Counted from the stretch's first letter, positions 8,020 through 17,281 are shown. The stretch: DNA of 52,970 nucleotides from Crocinitomix sp. (GCA_030836155.1 JAURQI010000167.1:1-52970); one strand, 5' to 3'. Numbers and translations: made by a program. Notes: a model not told the origin generated them from the sequence alone.

Positions 8020-9822
8020 TTACATATTCACAGCGTCAGACAAACAATAATCCCCTTCTTCGATTAATGTTGTTGCAATCAGTTGACGTGCTTCTTTGGT
8101 GTTAAATGGAGCGACTTTTGTGAATCGCTTTAATCCCATCAACATCATTCGCATTTCATCTCCTTCAACAAATGCCATTAAGGCATCTTTCCCCGATTTA
8201 TTGATACGATCAGCAGCGTCAAAGATGAATGTCTTTGTCATGGCAATATATACGTTACAAGCATCTTCTCCTTTTGCTTTGATCATTTTTTCAACTCTTA
8301 ATAATAATGATTCAGCTGTATAAATATCATTAGCGATATCAGCTACATTCATCAAAATCTCCTGTTCTTTTGATAATTGCATCATTAGTTTTTGCGCTGC
8401 AGTTCCAGCAACCATCATCAAGGTTTTTTTGAAGTTCTTAATGTACTTCTTTTCCTCAGCGAATAATTCATCAGAAGGATCCTCAAAATCTGGAATACTC
8501 ATTAACTCATTAGCTACTGCCATAGTAGGCCCCATTAAATCCAGTTCCCCTTTCATCGCTCGCTTAAGGATCATATCAACTGTTAATAATCGATTGATCT
8601 CATTGGTCCCTTCAAAGATTCTATTGATTCGAGAATCTCTATAAGCACGTTCTACAGGCGATTCTGCTGAGAAGCCCATACCTCCGTAGATTTGAACGGC
8701 TTCGTCTACACAATAGTCTAAAACTTCAGAACCTACCACTTTGAGCATAGCGCATTCAGCAGCAAACTCTTCAATTCCTTTTAAGGTTGCCTTTTGCTTG
8801 TCCATTCCACCCGCTACCAAAGCAGCGATCGCCTCATCAATATTGGCCGCCGCACGATAAGTCGCGGATTCTAAAGCAAATGTCCGGATGGCTTGTTCTG
8901 CAATTTTATGACGAATAGCGCCATACTTTGAAATAGGTCTACCAAATTGCTCACGTTCGTTTGCATAGCGCACAGTGTGGTTTATCACCTCTTTCGATCC
9001 CCCCAAGACACCTGCAGCCAATTTGATTCGACCGATATTTAAAATATTTAAAGCAATTTTAAATCCTTGATTTCGCTCTCCGAGTAAATTTTCAGCTGGG
9101 ATTTCAACATTATTAAAGAAAACCTGACGTGTTGAAGAACCTTTGATTCCCATCTTTTTCTCTTCTGGGTTTAGAGTGATCCCGTCACGATCAGCCTCTA
9201 CAATAAAACCTGTCAAATTATCATCATCTTCAATTTTTGCAAAGACTGTGAATAAGTTTGCAAACCCAGCATTTGTTATCCACATTTTCTGACCATTAAT
9301 CGTATAGGTCTTTCCATCTGCTGATAATTTAGCTGTTGTTTTTCCAGAGTTCGCATCTGATCCCGCACTTGGCTCGGTTAAACAATATGCTGCTTTCCAC
9401 TCTCCTGTTGCCAATTTGGGAATATATTTTTGTTTTTGCTCTTCAGATCCGTAATATAAAATGGGTAAGGTTCCAATTCCTGTATGCGCGCCGTAGGCTA
9501 CTGAGAAAGAATGTCCTCGCCCCAAGTACTCAGTGGCAATCATTGAGGTTGGGAAATCAACACCCATACCGTTTAACTCCGTTGGAACTGACATTCCTAA
9601 CATGCCTAGTTCTCCTGCCTGTTCTACAATAGAAGGCATTAATCCTTCTTCCAAGGCATCAATACGATCCAAATGTGGATCTACATTTTGTCGAATAAAA
9701 TCTAAACATGTTTGCGCAATCATGCGCTGCTCTTCTGTATAATCCTCTGGAGTAAAAATATCCTCACAAGCCATCTCGCGAATGATAAACTCTCCTCCTT
9801 TAATTGCTTTTTTATCTTCCAT
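8020..9822 (-). CDS. fadE: Acyl-CoA dehydrogenase
   Basis: This flavoenzyme of about 600 residues performs the first oxidation of acyl-CoA beta-oxidation. The N-terminal helical domain, the FAD/substrate segment AYCLTEPSAGSDA, the KMWITNAGFA strand and the C-terminal IYGGMGFSAESPVERAYRDSRINRIFEGTNEI region (given only as positions near 385-415) are typical. The extra C-terminal 180 or so residues match the long FadE form of Bacillus FadNAE operons. ATG at 9822 is preferred over the in-frame TTG at 9828. It is the last gene of the operon and follows the thiolase by about 25 bases. Confidence 0.93.
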   Translation of the reverse strand: MEDKKAIKGGEFIIREMACEDIFTPEDYTEEQRMIAQTCLDFIRQNVDPHLDRIDALEEGLMPSIVEQAGELGMLGMSVPTELNGMGVDFPTSMIATEYLGRGHSFSVAYGAHTGIGTLPILYYGSEEQKQKYIPKLATGEWKAAYCLTEPSAGSDANSGKTTAKLSADGKTYTINGQKMWITNAGFANLFTVFAKIEDDDNLTGFIVEADRDGITLNPEEKKMGIKGSSTRQVFFNNVEIPAENLLGERNQGFKIALNILNIGRIKLAAGVLGGSKEVINHTVRYANEREQFGRPISKYGAIRHKIAEQAIRTFALESATYRAAANIDEAIAALVAGGMDKQKATLKGIEEFAAECAMLKVVGSEVLDYCVDEAVQIYGGMGFSAESPVERAYRDSRINRIFEGTNEINRLLTVDMILKRAMKGELDLMGPTMAVANELMSIPDFEDPSDELFAEEKKYIKNFKKTLMMVAGTAAQKLMMQLSKEQEILMNVADIANDIYTAESLLLRVEKMIKAKGEDACNVYIAMTKTFIFDAADRINKSGKDALMAFVEGDEMRMMLMGLKRFTKVAPFNTKEARQLIATTLIEEGDYCLSDAVNM

Positions 9823-9848
9823 TATCAATTATTTAATTCGTTATTAGC

Positions 9849-11027
9849 TTACATCATTTCAATAACACCAGCGGCACCTTGACCTGTTCCGATGCACATT
9901 GTAACGACGCCGTATTTGCCGTTTCTTCTTTTTAATTCATTCATAATTTGAACCGATAATTTTGCCCCAGTGCAGCCTAGCGGATGCCCGAGCGCGATTG
10001 CCCCTCCGTTTACGTTTACGATATCTGGATTCAATCCCGTTTCTTTAATAACTGCCAAGGACTGCGATGCAAAGGCTTCATTCAATTCGACCAAGTCGAT
10101 ATCGTTCATTTTTAATCCGGCCATTTCAACTGCACCTGGGATAGCGTCAATTGGTCCAACCCCCATTATTCTTGGAGGCACGCCCACAACCTTATAGGAA
10201 ACTAAACGTGCGATCGGTTCTAAATTTAGTTTCTTCACCATCTCCTCAGACATCATCAATGTAAAAGCTGCACCGTCTGACATTTGAGATGCATTACCCG
10301 CTGTAACCGTTCCATCTGCGGCAAAAACAGGTCGAAGTCGAGCCAAAGCTTCGATGGTTGTTCCTAATCTTGGTCCTTCATCAACAGCTATTGTATTCAC
10401 CCGCTCTGCGCGTTTACCATTTTCATCTAGATAAACTTCGTTTACATTAATGGGCACGATTTCATTCGCGAATTTATTTTCTTTGATCGCCTTTAATGCT
10501 TTCATATGAGAATTGAAGGCAAATTCATCTTGCTGATCACGTGTAACATTATATTGACGTGCTACCTCTTCCGCCGTATTTCCCATCCCCCAATACCAAT
10601 CGGCGTGGTCTTTAGAAATTTTGGCATTCGGCACCACACGCCATCCTCCCATTGCAATAGCAGACATGGACTCAGTTCCTCCGGCGATAATCACATCTGC
10701 AAGACCTGCTTCGATTTTCGCTTTTGCTATCGCCATTGTTTCTATTCCAGATGAACAATAGCGATTCACTGTCATTCCTGGTACTTTATCAGTGTTCAAT
10801 CCCATTAAGGAAATGAAACGCCCAACGTTTAAACCTTGCTCTGCCTCCGGCATTGCATTTCCAACAATAACGTCATCAATTAAATCGTGATCCAACTCAG
10901 GCACTTCACTTAGCATGTGTTTAATTACATCCGCTGCTAAATCATCTGGTCGTGTAAAGCGAAAACCACCTTTATTGGCCTTGCCCACTGCTGTTCGATA
11001 TGCTTTTACTATATATGCTGTTGTCAT
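9849..11027 (-). CDS. fadA: Acetyl-CoA C-acyltransferase (3-ketoacyl-CoA thiolase)
   Basis: This thiolase cleaves 3-ketoacyl-CoA with CoA to release acetyl-CoA. The nucleophilic cysteine is in VNRYCSSGIE near residue 90. The C-terminal motifs NGGAIALGHPLGCTGAK and MCIGTGQGAAG carry the catalytic His and the second Cys. Length is about 392 residues with ATG at 11027, and an in-frame TTG/GTG-type extension to 11045 adds an unlikely six residues. It sits between fadE and the inserted four-helix-bundle gene, downstream of fadN. Confidence 0.95.
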   Translation of the reverse strand: MTTAYIVKAYRTAVGKANKGGFRFTRPDDLAADVIKHMLSEVPELDHDLIDDVIVGNAMPEAEQGLNVGRFISLMGLNTDKVPGMTVNRYCSSGIETMAIAKAKIEAGLADVIIAGGTESMSAIAMGGWRVVPNAKISKDHADWYWGMGNTAEEVARQYNVTRDQQDEFAFNSHMKALKAIKENKFANEIVPINVNEVYLDENGKRAERVNTIAVDEGPRLGTTIEALARLRPVFAADGTVTAGNASQMSDGAAFTLMMSEEMVKKLNLEPIARLVSYKVVGVPPRIMGVGPIDAIPGAVEMAGLKMNDIDLVELNEAFASQSLAVIKETGLNPDIVNVNGGAIALGHPLGCTGAKLSVQIMNELKRRNGKYGVVTMCIGTGQGAAGVIEMM

Positions 11028-11074
11028 GTTATATGTTATTGACAAAAGATGATAGAAGAAAGACTTTAGAATAA

Positions 11075-11502
11075 AGACGAAAGATCTTAGATTAAAGATT
11101 TTAGAGCTTTAACCTATGATAATTTCTTCTTAAAGCCGACTATCATTTTTTGTAGTTAATTTAATTCAGTTATTAGTTTTTCATAATCTAATTTGTCAAG
11201 CGTATTTAATTCTTGAGAAATCATCAATTGTGTTTCCAATTCATAGGCTGAGCCTAATGCAATATCCAGAAAACGGCAAAAATCTTTATTCGTTGATCTG
11301 GCAGACCCTTCCGCAATATTTGAAGGTATCGAAACTGCACTTCGGTTTATTTGCGACCAAAGACTAACTTTATCTGATTGAGACATTGAGTTATAAACAA
11401 CTACTATCTTTTTAGCTAATTGTAGTGCTTTTTTCCAAATGTTCAACTGTCGAAAATTATGCATTTAACTGGTCTTCATTCAAATTCCTTCGTCTTTCGT
11501 CT
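11075..11502. repeat. Short inverted repeats flanking the four-helix-bundle gene
   Basis: AGACGAAAGA at 11075-11084 recurs inverted at 11493-11502, embedded in purine-rich low-complexity sequence on both sides (for example AGACTTTAGAATAAAG on the left). The two flanks bracket exactly one gene and its 3' remnant, which suggests that gene and flanks arrived as one unit within the fad operon. Confidence 0.5.
11156..11464 (-). CDS. Four-helix-bundle protein (23S rRNA intervening-sequence family), C-terminally truncated
   Basis: This 102-residue protein belongs to the family first seen inside 23S rRNA intervening sequences (TIGR02436-like). The hallmarks WKKALQLAK, INRSAVSIPSNIAEGSAR and FLDIALGSAYELETQL are present. 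Function is unknown. It stops at TAA 11156-11158, but the same frame continues without interruption for 13 more codons to TAG at 11114-11116 and reads LQKMIVGFKKKLS, which is what the end of this family looks like. A single GAA-to-TAA change explains the truncation, which removes the end of the last helix. The gene lies between fadN and fadA, flanked by inverted repeats. Confidence 0.82.
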   Translation of the reverse strand: MHNFRQLNIWKKALQLAKKIVVVYNSMSQSDKVSLWSQINRSAVSIPSNIAEGSARSTNKDFCRFLDIALGSAYELETQLMISQELNTLDKLDYEKLITELN

Positions 11503-11522
11503 ACTGTCTATTATCTCAAAAC

Positions 11523-13925
11523 CTAATTCCTTAAAATCTTCCCTTTCTTAACAATTGATTGGATTCGTTCCAACGTCTTCTTTTTCGTGCACAAATCAAG
11601 GAATGCTTTTCTTTCTAAATCAAGCAAGTATTGTTCATCTACTTTTGTCAAGTCAGACAAGTCACCACCGGCAAGAACAAAACCTAATTTCTCAGATATA
11701 TATTTATCATGCTCTGAAATATAGTTTCCATGTGCCATGGTATCCGCCCCCACATAAACAATCCCTAATCCTTCCTGACCAAGTACTGTAATATTCTTTT
11801 CGCTTACTGGCTGCGTATATCCGGCATTATACAGTGATAAACAAGCTTCTTTAGCCCTGGTCAATTGATAGTCACGATCTACAACAACTTCGTCGATTCC
11901 TTTTCTCAAATAACCCAAATCAAAGGCTTCGTAAGCAGAAGTTGAGACTTGCGCTTGACCTATCGTCAAGAAACTATCTCTGAAGCGATTTATTCTTACA
12001 TCTCCATCTTTTAAATTATCAGAGAATCTTTTAGCAAACTCTTTGGTTCCGCCACCTCCCGGTATAAGTCCTACTCCAAACTCGACTAGCCCCATGTACA
12101 ACTCTGAGTGAGCAATTACTTTATCAGCATGCATTGACATTTCACATCCTCCACCTAATGCCATATTATGCGGTGCGACTATGACAGGGCAAGATGAATA
12201 GCGAATACGCATCATCGTGTCTTGAAATTGTTTGATCGCAAAATTCAACTCGTCGTACTCTTGTTCTACAGCCATCATAAAGATTAGCCCGACATTCGCA
12301 CCAGCTGAAAAATTTTGTCCCGTATTCGAAATAACGAGGCCTTTATATTCCTTTTCAGCCAATTCAATCCCTTTATTAATTCCTTGTAAAACTCCACCTC
12401 CGATGGTATTCATTTTCGTATGGAACTCCAAGTTAAGAATCCCATCTCCCAAATCGATTAAATGACAATCGTTATTTGTCCAAACTGTATTTGAATCACG
12501 AAGATTATCCAAGAAAATCAAGTCTTCTGTGCCTGGAATCGTTTTATATGATCCGCTTGATTGATCGTAGAATTTACGGATCCCATTCTCTACTTTATAA
12601 AAAGACTCTTGGCCATTCGAAAGCATTTCCTCAATCCAAGGCGCTACTGTCTTACCGTTTGCCTTAACAACCTCTAAAAAGCGTTTTAAACCAAGAATAT
12701 CCCACGTTTCAAAAGGACCTAACTCCCAACCAAAACCAGCTTTTAATGCGTCATCAATTTTATATAACTCATCTGATATTTCAGGCATTCTATTTGTCAC
12801 ATAGGCAAAAAGTCCAGCGAAAGCTTTACGGTAAAACTCACCCGCTTTACCTTTGTCTGCAAAAAGCATTTTAGTGCGTTCAGCAAGATCCTCAATGGCT
12901 TTAGTCTGTGCCAAAATCGGGAAATTAACTTTCGATTTTGGCTCGTATTCAAGCGTTTTGAGGTTTAAGGATAAAATCTCTTTCTTACCGTCATTCACTT
13001 CTTTTTTATAGAATCCTTGTTTTGATTTTGAACCTAACCAGCCATTTTCAACCATCTTATTAATATAAGCTGGTAGCTTAAACTGATCGTTTTCTTCATC
13101 CTTCGGACAGTTTTCTCTGACGCCGTTAGCCACATGAACCAATGTATCTAAACCGACAACATCACATGTTCTGAACGTCGCAGATTTTGGTCTACCTAGG
13201 ACAGGACCTGTTAATTTGTCCACCTCGTCCACGGTCATGTCCATTTCTTCCACTAAATGGAAAAGTGACATGATTGAATACACTCCTACGCGATTTGCAA
13301 TGAAGGCAGGTGTATCTTTACATAGGACAGTTTTCTTTCCTAAAAAGCGTGCACCATAACCCATATGGAAATCTACTATTTCAGGAGCTGTCTCAGGAGA
13401 TGGAATAATTTCCAACAATCTCAAATAACGTGGTGGGTTAAAAAAGTGTGTTCCACAGAAGTGCTTCTTAAAGTCTTCACTTCTTCCTTCCAACATCATA
13501 TGAATTGGAATACCCGATGTATTGGTCGAAACCAACGTACCGGACTTACGATACTTATCTACCTTATCAAATATGATTTTCTTGATATCAAGTCGTTCTA
13601 CTACAACCTCAATCACCCAATCACATGTTGCGATTTTCTCAAAATCATCATCGAAATTACCGGTTTCAATGCGACTTGCAAAAGATTGATGATAAATGGG
13701 TGATGGCTTTGATTTTAAAGAAGCCTTTAAAAAGTCATTCACCAGACGGTTTCTGACCGACTTATCTTCGAGTGATAATCCCTTTTTGGATTCTGTATCT
13801 GTTAATTCGCGCGGAACCATGTCCAACAGCAGCACAGAGCAACCAATATTAGCAAAATGACAGGCGATGGCTGAGCCCATAACTCCTGAACCTAACACGG
13901 CAACTTTCTTAATTTTCCTATTCAT
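11523..13925 (-). CDS. fadN: 3-hydroxyacyl-CoA dehydrogenase / enoyl-CoA hydratase fusion
   Basis: This protein of about 800 residues carries out the hydration and second oxidation of beta-oxidation. The N-terminal dehydrogenase begins with the NAD-binding VAVLGSGVMGSAIA and continues with THFFNPPRYLRLLEIIP. The crotonase-type hydratase follows at about 480-690, with GQNFSAGANVG and the oxyanion-hole region ALGGGCEMSMHAD. Dehydrogenase-first order and length match Bacillus FadN rather than E. coli FadB. ATG at 13925 is chosen over the in-frame TTG at 13934. With fadA and fadE downstream and marR upstream it forms a complete beta-oxidation operon. Confidence 0.92.
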   Translation of the reverse strand: MNRKIKKVAVLGSGVMGSAIACHFANIGCSVLLLDMVPRELTDTESKKGLSLEDKSVRNRLVNDFLKASLKSKPSPIYHQSFASRIETGNFDDDFEKIATCDWVIEVVVERLDIKKIIFDKVDKYRKSGTLVSTNTSGIPIHMMLEGRSEDFKKHFCGTHFFNPPRYLRLLEIIPSPETAPEIVDFHMGYGARFLGKKTVLCKDTPAFIANRVGVYSIMSLFHLVEEMDMTVDEVDKLTGPVLGRPKSATFRTCDVVGLDTLVHVANGVRENCPKDEENDQFKLPAYINKMVENGWLGSKSKQGFYKKEVNDGKKEILSLNLKTLEYEPKSKVNFPILAQTKAIEDLAERTKMLFADKGKAGEFYRKAFAGLFAYVTNRMPEISDELYKIDDALKAGFGWELGPFETWDILGLKRFLEVVKANGKTVAPWIEEMLSNGQESFYKVENGIRKFYDQSSGSYKTIPGTEDLIFLDNLRDSNTVWTNNDCHLIDLGDGILNLEFHTKMNTIGGGVLQGINKGIELAEKEYKGLVISNTGQNFSAGANVGLIFMMAVEQEYDELNFAIKQFQDTMMRIRYSSCPVIVAPHNMALGGGCEMSMHADKVIAHSELYMGLVEFGVGLIPGGGGTKEFAKRFSDNLKDGDVRINRFRDSFLTIGQAQVSTSAYEAFDLGYLRKGIDEVVVDRDYQLTRAKEACLSLYNAGYTQPVSEKNITVLGQEGLGIVYVGADTMAHGNYISEHDKYISEKLGFVLAGGDLSDLTKVDEQYLLDLERKAFLDLCTKKKTLERIQSIVKKGKILRN

Positions 13926-13948
13926 CTCTTTCAAAATTCTTTAGAGGG

Positions 13949-14428
13949 TTATTGATTTATATTTTCAAGTTTCTTTTCTTCTTTCTCTGGATTACGATTT
14001 TCGTCTAACATTAAAGAAAGAATGTCATCCAATTGTTGCATCACCTCGAAAAACGCTTTCACTTTTGACTTTGATATTTGCTCATAAACACGCTGATTAA
14101 ATCCTAAGACAACATCTCTGGCCATTTTCCTTCGCTCAACACCTTCTGGTGTTAAAAAAACCAATGATTTTCTTTTGTCAACTTTGTCTTGCTGGCGGGT
14201 AATAATACCTGCAGCTTCCATATTCTTTAATGTGCGCGACAAACTTGTTGGCTCCATGCCCATCTTTGGACCAAGTGACGTACTTGGTGTACCTTCTTTC
14301 TCAATGTTCAAGAGAATAAATCCCCAAGAAAATGACATATTATACTCTGACGCCACCTGATTATAATATCGAGAGATCTTAAACCAATTGTTTCTGATGT
14401 GAAATTCGAAAAGTTGTTCTTTATTCAT
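13949..14428 (-). CDS. MarR-family transcriptional regulator
   Basis: This 159-residue protein contains a winged helix-turn-helix (about residues 30-105), with SFSWGFILLNIEKEG, GMEPTSLSRTLKNMEAAGII and the wing DKRKSLVFLTPEG. MarR proteins are dimeric and usually repress by binding palindromes, with ligands relieving repression. Position at the head of the fadN-fadA-fadE operon suggests it senses fatty acids or acyl-CoA. That is inference from context. A palindrome overlaps its own promoter region. Confidence 0.92.
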   Translation of the reverse strand: MNKEQLFEFHIRNNWFKISRYYNQVASEYNMSFSWGFILLNIEKEGTPSTSLGPKMGMEPTSLSRTLKNMEAAGIITRQQDKVDKRKSLVFLTPEGVERRKMARDVVLGFNQRVYEQISKSKVKAFFEVMQQLDDILSLMLDENRNPEKEEKKLENINQ

Positions 14429-14452
14429 TCAATTATACTTACCTTAGAAACT

Positions 14453-14486
14453 CAAATATAATCATTATGATGTTATGCACGCATAA
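14453..14486 (-). promoter_or_regulatory. Promoter and palindromic operator of the marR-fad operon
   Basis: On the minus strand a TATATTTG -7 box occupies 14460-14453, about 25 bases from the marR start. The palindrome TTATGC-AC-GCATAA is at 14473-14486, where the -33 region would be. A repressor bound there would block RNA polymerase. This fits autoregulation by MarR but has no experimental support. Confidence 0.5.
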
Positions 14487-14639
14487 TAATAATGTTATTT
14501 TTTCTTAAATTCAAAAAGTAAATTAATACCGGATCAAAATCATAATTCATCAATCACTGATCCGATAAGCGTCTAATCGAAAGACCTCAAAAACTATTGA
14601 TTTGAAAGATATTAGGTTGAAAATTGTTCGGCTTTTTAC

Positions 14640-14894
14640 CTACTTCTCTTTAGGAACCCAAGTTTTACTCTCGCGTTTTACACTGCCATCCTTTTTATAT
14701 TCAATGATACAATGTTGTTTGGGCGCTCCGCATTCTTTTGAATAAATAACCTCAAATGCTAGGCCACCGCCTTTATTGTACATCTTGAACTTAGTTAATA
14801 CTCCATTCAATGCGAATAATTCAGATCTTAAATTGCCGTTTTTATAACGCGAAGCATAAATTCCGTGCAACAGTATTAAATTATTCAAAATCAA
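14640..14894 (-). pseudogene. 5'-truncated ORF, weakly YwqK/MORN-like
   Basis: The open frame gives 84 residues from a TTG at 14894 and stays open further upstream without any start codon until a stop about 100 bases away. It therefore looks like the C-terminal part of a longer gene. The pattern GIYASRYKNGNLRSE followed by NGVL and EYKKDGSVKRES resembles degenerate MORN-2/YwqK repeats. It abuts, head to head, a 5'-truncated porP tail on the other strand. No family can be assigned with confidence, and a short intact gene starting at TTG cannot be excluded. Confidence 0.4.
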
Positions 14895-14929
14895 GGTGTC
14901 ACTCTCTGGAAACAGTATCGGACATTTTT

Positions 14930-15139
14930 TTACTTGGTTCTGTAATTTTTCGTGATGAAGATGCCGCCATTTTTGAATTTGGTGCTCGTTATGGAAACTT
15001 TATCGGACGTTTAAGTTATGACATCAATACTTCAAGTTTAAATAGTGTATCAAGTGGTCGTGGAGATACAGAGTTCTCTTTGACTTATATTTTTAGCAGA
15101 CCGAATCCTAATCCGGTTCCAACTTGCCCTAGATTATGA
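14930..15139 (+). pseudogene. C-terminal remnant of a PorP/SprF-family outer-membrane protein
   Basis: About 70 residues look like the end of the T9SS-associated PorP/SprF barrel: an FRDEDAAIFEFGARYGNF stretch, then RLSYDINTSSL, then the terminal strand FSLTYIF. No signal peptide or N-terminal 200 or more residues exist upstream. The preceding frame is short and unrelated, and a minus-strand gene begins instead. PorP/SprF proteins anchor or help export large adhesins. Its TGA overlaps the ATG of the porE-like gene, the usual coupled arrangement. The left break lies roughly at 14900-14930. Confidence 0.65.
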
Positions 15140-17245
15140 TGAAAAAGATTTTTTACTCAATTCTTACGTTGCTTCTTTGTTTTTCCAGTTTTGGACAGAC
15201 CAATACAGAGTTGCAAAAAAATGGGAGATGCAGCAATGATCAATGGGCAGTATACAAACGCTGTTTATTATTATGCTTTCATTTTGTATAAAGTTAAACA
15301 AGGTGAAGACGCCCATTATGATCCATACGAGATTACAACGACCTATAAGAAACCTGAAAAGAACGAGCAAGGAAGTATACTTCCTCCTGCTGATCCAAGC
15401 AGAAAAGAAATCATAATTATTCACAAGTTAGGGCAGGCTTACCTTTTAGCAGATGATTATAAGAATGCAGAGATTTGGCTAGAAGCTGCAGTTCAGCATC
15501 CGCATACAGATTTCCCAAACGCTCGCTACAATTAAGGTGAAGCATTGATGTATAATAATCACTTTAACAACGCAAAGGATTCGTTTGAGAAGTATCAAGA
15601 CGAGAACGGTGACCCAAATAGCAAGTATTATAAATTAGCTGCTTCTCAAATTGCCAGTTGTCAATTTGCCTTGAATCCGATCAACAGAGACATGGAAACG
15701 TTAGTTTCTGAAGGTTTAGGCTATTTAAATGAAGGTACGGCTAGTTTTGGTGTTCAGTTCTATGGAGAAAACCAAGTAATATTCTCAAGTGCACGTCCAG
15801 ACAACGCCAGAAATGATTCGATTAACCCTAATGACAAGTTTATGCTAGACTTGTATTTGGCAACTTTGAATGACGATGGGACCATTGATCAACCTGAAAA
15901 ATTTCCTTTTATCATTAATTCAAAAGAGTATCATGAAGGTTCTGCTGTCATAACTAAAGATGGAAACACCCTCTTTTTCACTAAAATGAATCCTGAGAAT
16001 CGCAATGAGACTAAAATATATGCTAGTAAAAAAATCAATGGAAATTGGATGCAACCCTTTGAATTAGATGACCATGTCAACACCGAAGGATTTCGTTCAT
16101 TAACACCGTTTCTTGCTGACGATGATTCTCGCTTATACTTTGCTTCAAACCGCGCAGGTGGGTTCGGAGGCCTTGATATTTGGTATGTGAAAATTATGAC
16201 CGATGGAAGAACTGGTCGCGCAAACAACGCCGGTGAAAAAATCAATACAGAAGGAGATGAATATGCTCCATTTTACGAGCAAAAAACAGATCGACTTTAT
16301 TATAGTTCTTCAAGACACATAGGCTTTGGAGGGCAAGACATTTATTATAATGAGTGGAACGAAGATGCTGAGGCATTTGGGCAGGCTGTAAACGTAGGCG
16401 CGCCGGTCAATTCAAGCGCTGACGATGGCTTTTTTGTTATTGATGAAGACTTGGAAAACGGGTTTGTGACTTCTAATCGTGATGCATGTATCGAATGTGA
16501 TTCTACTTACAGCCTTGCTGTGCATTGTGATAAAATCTATCAATTTACACGACCAGAAATTGTCTTTGCTATTCAAGGTTATGTTTATGATAAAGAAACC
16601 AAAGAACCTATTCCGAATGCAACCGTTCAATTTAAGGATGTATCTTACCAATGGGAACACTTTGAGGTAACCACAGATGAAAACGGATATTACGAGCATC
16701 ACCTCATAGCGGATCTCGAATTATTTATGCGTGCGAGCATGACAGACTATTTTGCCGATAAGGCATTGATCACTACGATCGGAGAAACAGCATCGCGAAC
16801 ATTCAAACAAGATTTTTATCTTGAGCAAATCCCTAAAAATGAGATTACCATTGAAGGTATTGAATATGACTTTGACAGTGCTAAACTAAGACCTGAATCA
16901 GAAGAAAAATTAGACGAATTAATCGAGTTCTTAGAACTGAATGATAACCTTGTTATCGAGATTCGCTCACACACCGATCAGCGCGGTAATGACGACTATA
17001 ACCTGAAACTTTCAGAACGCAGAGCACAAAGTGTAGTTGATTATCTTATTGCGCATGATATTCCAATGGATAGATTGGTCGCAAAAGGTTACGGAGAAAC
17101 TATGCCTGCTGAAATACCAGATGAAGAGGGCAATGTAAACATTCTTACAGTTGAGTATATCAAAAACCTCCCAACTAAGGATGAACGCGAGGAAGCGCAT
17201 CAGCGTAACCGCCGTACTGCATTCTTTGTATTGGAGCAGCGATAA
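15136..17245 (+). pseudogene. PorE-like protein (TPR - PD40 propeller - CRD - OmpA), interrupted twice
   Basis: The intact ancestor was about 700 residues, with signal peptide MMKKIFYSILTLLLCFSSFGQ, TPR-like repeats, a WD40/PD40 beta-propeller (residues with GGFGGLDIW and GFGGQDIYY), a carboxypeptidase-regulatory-like domain (IQGYVYDKETKEPIPNA) and a C-terminal OmpA peptidoglycan-binding domain (YDFDSAKLRPES, SHTDQRGNDDYN). This order matches PorE, a peptidoglycan-bound T9SS component. A run of seven A at 15215-15221 puts the signal peptide out of frame with the TPR, and six A would restore it. TAA at 15533-15535 interrupts the frame again, and the remainder from 15545 to 17245 (566 residues) is open. 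Expression of the distal part alone is possible but it would lack a signal peptide. Confidence 0.8.
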
Positions 17246-17281
17246 GTCAATAGACTCCAATCCTATCTATCAAGATTCTTG

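Noticed and set aside
14810-14929. N-terminal part of the plus-strand open frame before the porP tail
   Set aside because: It runs antisense to the truncated minus-strand ORF and shows no porP similarity, so only the part from about 14930 is treated as the porP remnant.
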